Below, in pieces: positions 21,320 through 28,364 of a stretch of DNA of 28,364 nucleotides (positions within the stretch are counted from its first letter, which is position 1; the number at the start of each line of letters is the position of its first letter). The notes beneath the pieces are model-generated. The model was not told where the DNA came from. It worked only from the letters and a program-made list of their open reading frames with translations, and did no database searches. The DNA lies in assembly GCA_036897095.1 (NCBI GenBank), contig JAYMSP010001841.1, forward strand, positions 1 through 28,364. The letters are read 5' to 3'. This DNA is from Plantago elongata (Eukaryota; Streptophyta; Magnoliopsida; Lamiales; Plantaginaceae). The position numbers and the translations under genes are program-made.

Positions 21320-22710
21320 CAAAACCTCCAATCAATGTTGAACGAGCTAGTACGACTTCCAAGACACAGCTTAACGTGTCCAAAAAATACACTACAACGT
21401 ATAAGCACCTATATTATTCAGACATGCATTTCGACTCGTCTAACATCTGCGTCCGTCTCATACAAGTATTCGTCTTGTTGAAGTCGAACCACTATGTTAG
21501 ATGATGGTAGACTCAACGATATCGGCCTAAGGGATTGAGTACGTACCAGGATCTACTACAAGTCGAAGGACAGGAAGGCATATCTTCTGTCCAAGTCCTC
21601 AGGAGCTGCTGTTCTTTCAATGAAGCTCTAAGAAAGACAGAGACTGGTATATGTAAAAGTATATGCAAGTAGAAGTTGATATGCAGAGTATATATATGGA
21701 CCTATGGTCATGCTAGGGGTATAAATGTAGAATTATTATTATGTATTAATAATGTAGGCATACAAAGTACAGGCTTAGATTGTTTTTCAGTACAGAAAGA
21801 TGGATTGATTCTATGTAAAATAATGTGATAGTGGGCCTTGTATAGAGATGCACATGGAATGCCAGCAATAAGCAGAACCTCCATGATTATCAATTGCACG
21901 TCTTTCTCTCTCAACTCTTTCTAGCAAACACACCAGCAATTCCATGTGCATTATCTTCCCCACTTCTCTTAATCCATCTTTTCTCAATCAACAATTAACA
22001 TGATATACACAAGAAGAGAAGAAAAGTATCAATAATACTACCAAAAAGCCAGATAATAGAGCTTAAAAGCACAATCATAATTTACCAAGACTTGTCTGGT
22101 TTTCAGTAACAATGGCATCAATAGAATAACTGCTAATCCAGCTCTCTAATCACGTGCAGGGAAACAGTTAAATTAACACACCAAACACCAGAAAGGGACA
22201 AACTTTGGTCTTAATCTGAGTTTTTGAATCTTTTACTGTGCTACATTCTCTGAACCTGATATGTGAATACAACTTGCCAAAACTATAAACTTTGGACCTG
22301 ATACTCGTGAATAGGGATTTTGGACATGTTCTAGGTAATGCAGTTCAACTTGCAGATCATGACAATGATCATGATGGTGAATCTGCATGATTTTCTCGAA
22401 CTCCCAATCGTATCAAAACAAGAATGCAGATAATATACATCTGCAGAATAAATTGGGACTGGATTGCTCATGATTTTCTACTTTTTAGCACGGCATCGGA
22501 TACCTTACAGTAACAGCAAAGATAGTGGTGAGATTGATTACACTATCCTCTAAAGAAAACTAGTTTAGTGGGTCATTATGAACATAAACAAAGAATCAAA
22601 CCACTTTATATATATACAAAAAGAAATAGATTATTGCTGTGTTCATTATGAACATGAATTAAAAAACGGAATATGTAAATAGTTTTCTGACTTCAAGATC
22701 ATGGCGTATT
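21320..22710. other. Spacer upstream of the START gene
   Basis: This should hold the promoter and 5' UTR of the START gene on the left and the 3' flank of the reductase-like gene on the right. On the minus strand a TATATATA run at about 21687-21700 could be a TATA element, but it is 370 bases from the start codon, so an intron or long leader would be needed. A small imperfect hairpin with TGCAGAT arms lies at about 22352-22388. No ORF is convincing. Confidence 0.4.
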
Positions 22711-25440
22711 CTATCCCAAGTAGCCTTTTGCTTTAAGGCTACATACAGTGTCTCTGACAGCATCTTCAACTGGAGTAAACGTTAATCCTAAATCAATCAA
22801 TCTCTTTGCTGCATCTTTGCAGGCCACAAGCCCTGGTTGAGTTTCACTGGTAAACCTGTACCGGAACACTGGAGTTAGCAAGTTCTGTAAACCCAATGAT
22901 TAATAAAGATTCTAAAACACTTAACAAATGTCTGATAGCAGGATATTGGCATAGAATGACTAGTAATATCACGTTTTTAGAAACTACATACAAAACTAAC
23001 TTTGTGAATTGGGTGCAGAGTTTATCGAAAAACGATGGACTTTGCACCAACAAATGGCGATTTGGTACACATACTCGTAATCATGACTCTGTACATCTGC
23101 CAAATCCAAGAATGTTGAAAATTCTTTATATTTCATTTATGTTACTGTGTTTCATATAACTCTCCCCGCCCGAACCTTGTAGGCCGTATAAAAATGTGAC
23201 AGTCTTGATTCGCATGAAGCAGCAAATTCTCACTTTGCCGCCTCAGGTAATAGCTCAAGATTAAAAGAGTTTTATTATCATTTTACGAGTTAACAGATTA
23301 TGTGGTATGGTTTATTTAAGAATGTCAATTACATAACCATTGATAGCTTACCCTACTGATTTGTAATTATTTATTGTACCAACCAAGAAACATGTAAAAG
23401 CTGACCTGTGTTTGACTGCCTAAGAAATGACACATATGGTGTACGTTTTTATGAGAGTCACAAGTCAAGGAAAAAAAATAAATGCAGCATCAACAAGTGT
23501 ATTAGGGCACATGGCAATCTGGTTTTGGGGGGAAGGCCATGGTCGGGTGATAATGATGCACAGCCACTTTCACAAAATTTGATCCTTCATTTCAATGCAT
23601 CACCAACATATTATCAGAAATCAAACACTAAAATATGCTTCAACATCTTCAAGAACACGGAATAGAATTTTACATCACTTTAGAAGCATAAAGCTTACGA
23701 GAAAGAAGAATCAAAGTATACTCTTTCTCCACTTAGCAAATTCTGGATGATCATAATGGGTTCACTGAAATGAGGGAAAAGTGGAAATTCGGTAAAACCA
23801 CTAAGAAACACTGAGGATGTACTTTTGTGTGGGAAAGTAGCCCAACTTGGTCTGCTTTTTAATACCCTGGTCCCAGTCTTCAGAATTCTTGTGAAGATTA
23901 TAAGGTCGGCAAGAAAATACTACGCAGGGCACCATTGACAATCTTAATAAACAATGCTAGTGAATGTTAAATACTAAAATCAAAGGATTGAACTGGATAT
24001 GATAGAATGAGCCCTGAGAGTTTGAATGATGATGCCATATAGATAATGGACTAGCAAGGATCCCACCTATAGTGGGATGAAAATCATGTAGATTTTGAAC
24101 CTGACCCCAACAGAAACATAAAAATTCAAATAACTGAACTTTTTATACAGCAGAACCTTTTGACTGTTAGTGCCGCCCAAACACGGTATTGTCAGATTAG
24201 TCTGTATTGCACTCTCAGCGGATGATATTCCGATGTATAAACAACCACCTTTTATAATCATAACCGGATCCAAACTTATTACACAAGGTTAAATAAATCT
24301 ATGTAGTTGCATTCTTAGTTGAAGGGCTAAACTAAAACAAGCCTGCACATATAAATCTCTGCTGCAAGTATTTTGGCATCAAGTGAAACCTTATTTTCAT
24401 ATTAGGCTTGGGGTAGTTTTTACTCTAAGGTGATATTAAGGAAAATGCCGATTCTGATAGATGTGCAACAAACTCAAAGATATATAGTTGTCCTGGATAT
24501 GAAACTTCATTTAAAGTAGAGACATACATATACATATGAAAGGAACCATGACAAGAAGACGGATAAAGAACAGACCTGTGAACGGGAAATTCAGGAAAGA
24601 GCTTTGAGCATTTTTCTGCAAAATCAGCAAACTGATAGATGCCATTGGTGCAAAGGTATCTACCGGTAGCCGTAGGAGTTTCAAACAGCAGCAGTTGTGC
24701 CTTGGCTACATCTTGGACATGCACAGCCCCCAACCAATGGTACTCTTGGGTATCTTCAGAGCCTTGCAACAACTGTTGCAAAACTGCACAGCTAGCATTT
24801 AGACCAGGTTGCAGGAGTTGGCCAAGGCACGTGGCTGGATTAATTACTACTACATCCAGTCTGTTTGCCTTTGCAAACTCCCATGTGACTTTCTCAGCCA
24901 AGGTCTTTGACACTGGATACCATTTCTGGCGTGATACGCAATAATCAAGGTCAGTCCACGACTCCTCATCAACGACCCTCCCCTTGTACCACTTCGGATT
25001 AGGAACCATAGCCGAAATCGATGACGTGATCACCACGCGCCTCACCCTGAACCTCCTCGCCGCCTCCAAAACATTAAGCGTCCCATTAACCGCAGGGTCG
25101 ACAAGCTCCCTCTGCGGGTCGACAGGATCCTCAAGCGAACAGGGCGACGCCACGTGGAAAACTCCGCCACCGGAACAGCCTCGAACAGCAGAAAAAACAG
25201 AGTCGGCGTCGAGAAGGTCGACCTGGTGCACGACGAGGTTGACATTGGGGCCGGCGGATTATGGGAGGGCGAGGAGGTGGGAGGGGTCGGAGCCGGGAAG
25301 ATGGAGAGGTGGATGGTGGTGTAGCCGTGTTGGAGGAGGGTTTTTACTATCCATGACCCGATGAACCCGTTTGCGCCCGTTACGCAGACTGGTGGTTTGG
25401 TGGAGTTGGTCGGTGGTGATGTTTCTGGTTGGTCGGCCAT
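22711..25440 (-). pseudogene. Cinnamoyl-CoA-reductase-like SDR, frameshifted in exon 1
   Basis: The encoded protein belongs to the extended short-chain dehydrogenases of the cinnamoyl-CoA reductase/dihydroflavonol reductase group. Exons are 25440-24576 and 22855-22711, joined across a 1720-bp intron with GT-AG ends. The NADP(H) motif TGANGFIG is at residues 21-28, [12 protein letters not shown] follows, and the catalytic YPVSK is near 24908-24922. The C-terminus runs FTSETQPG to KAKGYLG. The exons total 1010 nt, one short of 337 codons. The first 47 codons are in one frame and the rest in another. The simplest fix is one missing C at about 25295-25297, after which the frame reads on as a normal family sequence except for an in-frame TAA at 25261-25259. 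No GT-AG pair can splice the lesion out. Alternatively the shift lies just past 25261, avoiding the stop but giving a poor family match. A sequencing error is possible, as the site is a GGG run in GC-rich DNA. Confidence 0.75.
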
Positions 25441-25500
25441 TGTTTTTGCGGGGAGATAGTGACGGTTGGACTTGGTAATGGTGATACTAATTTAACTAGA

Positions 25501-25509
25501 ATTATATAG
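25501..25509 (-). promoter_or_regulatory. Candidate TATA box of the reductase-like gene
   Basis: On the minus strand this reads CTATATAAT, about 60 bases upstream of the ATG at 25440. The spacing would give a leader of about 30 bases. The match is good, but the surroundings are AT-rich. Confidence 0.4.
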
Positions 25510-26985
25510 TCTGAAATACGAATATAATCAGAAAACTAATGTATATACAAGTTTATATAATTACATAGTATAACTATAAGACTACATATTCTAGATAATT
25601 AAATGCATCGTTAATTAATACGATGTTGTGTCCTATTACATCTAACCATTTGAATTACACCGAAAGATGAATTTTGACCAAACGACTAGGATATAATCTC
25701 AATTAATTCAACGATTGAGTTTCAAAAAATGACACCCTATTAATAGGGCCATCGTCAGTTTTCATTTCTCACGTTGATAGTGAAAGAAATTCTTTAAAAT
25801 TGAGTATCGGAGGAGATTGCGAGAGATTTGCATCTAAAAGTTCTTAGTCTGAATAGAGAGGCTTTGTCCGAAGCATTCCAAATGCCTTCGATCCAACGCA
25901 TTCACCGTCGATTTTTACCAAGTTTACGTGCTATAGTTATTTCTGGGATGCTTTTGTATGCTTATCATGTTTCGGACAAAAGTGATTATATAGCAATCCT
26001 TGTATGTTTTTACTCTTCGGGAGTACTTTCGTAGGAAGTATGGTTTTGTAGTTGTATGCCTTGAGATTGTTTGCATGTGTTTCTTGCTTGAATTTGTAGG
26101 GTGGTACGTAATTCCCTCTATGTCTTCGTATGCGTTCATCCATTTGGATCGATTGTTGTGTGTAGACAGTTCAGATGCGGGTACGTAATACGTCTCTCCA
26201 GAGCCTCCAAGTTGTTTATACTAACTACGTCCTAACTCATAGCTAAGTACATTTGAGATCATTATAACCATTTCCGAACCATTCGCCCTTACTAAGATTT
26301 AGTTAAATTAAGGCCTTTCGGACTCCAACCATTAGTCTCATAGTTCCTTTCTTTCTCTAGAATGCCGGATAGCAATAATTGCAATATATGCCTACAATTG
26401 TTTTAACTTTTAAAGTCAGCTTGTGAAGAAAATGAATGAATTTGATGCTAGCATATACTACATACTTCAAGTGATTTATGTCATTGGTCGTTCCTCAATG
26501 AGTTTCATCACAAACCAGATCGGTTGATTCTTGGAGTGAACAAGAAGCAAAGGACACTTGGTAGTTGAGATTTTGTGGACACTTGAATATAAGGATAAGC
26601 AACAAAATCCATGAGCTTGATCCGGTCAGGTTGAACATCTATAAATACAAGAATGAGCTCATCGTGAAGGGTACTTCATGAAAAGCAAGAAAACAATTGT
26701 TATGGAATAGATACTCTTCACGTTTACTAGTGTTTGAAATCTTCTAGCTAGGTCTTCTAGATAGATAGGTAGAGAATAGGGTTTTTCTAGTCTGACTAGT
26801 GTTTTGTGATTTAAGGTCACTTTGATCTTTTTATTCATCCATTGCTTGTTTTAGTTGATATTTGCTTTGATATCCTGTTTATTTTCGCTGCTCTGTTTCA
26901 TACTATGTTACATGCACTGTTACACCAACATTGGTACCAATATAAGTGAAAACAGCATATATGTACAAAAGTCACTGTCCTATAT
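25510..26985. other. Intergenic region, no gene seen
   Basis: No ORF above chance length matches a family. Overlapping short frames on both strands at 25828-26188 are the usual noise of stop-poor DNA. The part 26570-26900 has a TATAAATA motif near 26640 followed by about 270 bases of T-rich sequence, which recalls the inside of a Copia-type LTR. The CAACATTGGTACCA at about 26926 is weakly like an LTR end plus a tRNA-Met primer-binding site. These are too weak to call an element. Confidence 0.4.
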
Positions 26986-27612
26986 TGTAAAGGCCGTAAA
27001 ACTCGGTAAGCCTTAAAAATTTCGTTAAAATTTAATTCCAGCATCTTAAATGAAAGTAAAAATATTCGAGTTGATTTAAAAGGTTAAACGTTGCGCGAAA
27101 ACGTCACAAAAATACTAACGGGTAATAAAATAATAAAATGAAAATATTTATTTTATTTTTGGGACGGCTTAAGTTCGACTAAAGGATCGTCCAGGAACTG
27201 ATTTCACATTTTTCTGGAATTCATTTACAAGCCGTTCGGGATCCAGAAGGTGCCAGATAAATAAAATGGTCAACAGACCACTGTATATACCAAACCAACG
27301 TCTTCTTCCTCAATGTCCCAAAACTCAAACCGTATTCCCTCAAATCGGCTCCTCCATTCTTCTTTCTCTCCTCCGGCCCGCGCCCGATCTTCCTCTCGTG
27401 CGCGTCTCGCGCCACCTCCCGGTGCCATGGCCGGCCACCGCGCGCCAAGAGCCGCGCGATTTTGTTGCCGACGCGTCTAGCCGCTCCGATTTCACCCGCT
27501 CGATCGACCACCGCCCGAATTGAGCCGCCCTCCGGTCGGCCGGGATACTTGGGCCATAGGTGCATGAACGCCGCGTGTTGGCACCTTCGTGTGCCAACCG
27601 CCCGTGCCTCCG

Positions 27613-27622
27613 TTATATATAT
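27613..27622 (+). promoter_or_regulatory. Candidate TATA box in GC-rich block
   Basis: The sequence TTATATATAT sits in otherwise GC-rich DNA (TCCG before, CCCG after), which makes it stand out. A pyrimidine-rich tract with CTTCACTCCTTCACACTGC follows about 25-40 bases downstream, as expected for a plant core promoter. A matching splice donor lies about 170 bases further on. Confidence 0.5.
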
Positions 27623-28262
27623 CCCGTACTGCTCTGCCTCTTCACTCCTTCACACTGCACCAAAGAAAAAAATCAACAGATAATTACTCAGTTGCTCGCT
27701 CTTTTCTACTCCCTCTCGGCCGTTCTCTCCGCCGCCGCTGCTTCGCCGTGCCGCTCTCTATCCAACTCTGCTTCGACAGCCGGAGACCTTGAGATAGCTG
27801 AACTATAGGAATCTGAAGGTGAGTGATGACTGGCGTTCGGCGTCAAGCTCTGGGAAAAATTAAAGAGCCTTCTCTCCTTGTTTGAAATCTCAGTGTTCCT
27901 TCCTGTTTTCTTTATCCGTCTGGTTATCATTAATTCCGCTATGCGATGACTGACTAATCCGATCAGGGCACTAATTGCGAGAACTTAGTTATTAACGCCC
28001 CTCTTGAGTTTGAAACCCTGCCAGTGTCGTGCATTTGATTAATCGTCATATTGTTTCTGGTGAAAGTGCATTTGATAGTGTACCAAAGTGAAAGTGATTT
28101 CTGAAAATAATTATCGCTCGTGAAGTGACAAAGTGATAGTGTACCCTGCGTATATTACTGTTCTTGCATTTCTGATCATCATGCATGGCATTGCACGAAA
28201 ATCGTTTTCTTAAAAAGGCAACCACACACTGTTTTCTTAAAAACTAGGAACCGTATCAAATT

Positions 28263-28364
28263 ATCGCTGTGTATTCAGCCTGGATCTCTGATCCTGGAGT
28301 GTTGCTATGAAAATAGCGTGGACCTATGGTCCTGAAATATCGTTGTGTATTCAGCCTGGATCTC
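28263..28364. repeat. Repeated segment with 76-base period at the window edge
   Basis: The sequence ATCGCTGTGTATTCAGCC at 28263 recurs as ATCGTTGTGTATTCAGCC at 28339. Both continue TGGATCTC, giving 26 matching bases with one difference. The second copy is cut by the end of the window, so a tandem array of 76-base units may continue beyond it. Confidence 0.7.

Larger units (their letters stand above)
26986..28364 (+). mobile_element. Possible LTR of a Ty3/Gypsy-type retrotransposon, cut by window end
   Basis: The block starts with TGTAAAGGCCGTAAAACTCG, a style of start seen in plant Gypsy LTRs. It passes through AT-rich DNA with a GGGACGGC motif near 27161. It then changes sharply to GC-rich DNA (about 27340-27600) with a TATA box at 27613-27622. 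After that comes a pyrimidine-rich probable start region near 27650 and a strong splice donor AAG/GTGAGT at 27818/27819. No TSD, primer-binding site or second LTR can be seen because the window ends. The same features fit a host promoter with an untranslated first exon. Short frames here have no family resemblance. Confidence 0.3.

Noticed and set aside
22351..22388. Small hairpin that might be a microRNA precursor
   Set aside because: The paired arm is only about seven bases long, far too short for a plant precursor stem.
24425..24575. Extension of the reductase exon 1 frame past 24576
   Set aside because: A clean GT donor at 24575-24574 and a matching acceptor before 22855 restore the conserved HRFTSETQPG join. 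The extension is intron sequence.
27221..27930. Several overlapping GC-rich frames on both strands, including an ATG frame from 27313
   Set aside because: All are Arg/Pro/Ser-rich products of GC-rich DNA with no family match, and they lie upstream of or across the probable transcription start and leader.
1..28364. CRISPR arrays, tRNA or rRNA genes, and a novel multigene system
   Set aside because: I saw no regularly spaced identical repeats, no cloverleaf sequences and no rRNA cores. The genes are ordinary plant genes without a shared pathway beyond the FRO pair.

Overview
The window looks like nuclear DNA from a dicot plant. It is AT-rich and intron-rich, with GT-AG introns, plant-specific gene families, MITE-like repeats and an LTR-retrotransposon-like right edge. 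The exact species cannot be fixed; a Lamiales-like plant is only a guess. All exon joins given here were built by hand from splice sites plus reading phase, and each intact model sums to a multiple of three. There is no transcript support.

Layout. Positions 1-2246 are non-coding and hold a moderately GC-rich block (about 300-640) and a Stowaway-like MITE (1659-1934). Positions 2247-9178 carry two tandem minus-strand ferric reduction oxidase (FRO) genes of 703 and 728 residues. Each has nine exons with identical intron phases. Positions 9179-11146 are intergenic and include a near-perfect 60-bp tandem duplication upstream of the second FRO. Positions 11147-13716 hold a minus-strand, five-exon HhH-GPD DNA glycosylase (479 aa). 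Positions 13717-17071 are very AT-rich, with a family of diverged TTTTAA-type repeats in both orientations and a small MITE-like element. A plus-strand, single-exon gene for an uncharacterised acidic protein (478 aa) lies at 17086-18522, with a short upstream ORF overlapping its start. Positions 19960-21319 encode a minimal START-domain lipid-binding protein (four exons, minus strand, 243 aa). Positions 22711-25440 hold a minus-strand cinnamoyl-CoA-reductase-like SDR gene that appears disabled by a one-base frameshift and probably a stop codon in exon 1. From about 26986 to the right edge the sequence resembles an LTR (or a promoter plus untranslated first exon) that runs out of the window.

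The genes are not an operon or an evident cluster; this is ordinary plant gene order. The one functional grouping is the FRO pair, which would reduce Fe(III) chelates (and possibly Cu(II)) at a membrane with NADPH. The points most worth a second look are the FRO tandem pair and its promoter duplication, the broken reductase gene, the uORF, and the glycosylase that lacks the lyase lysine.
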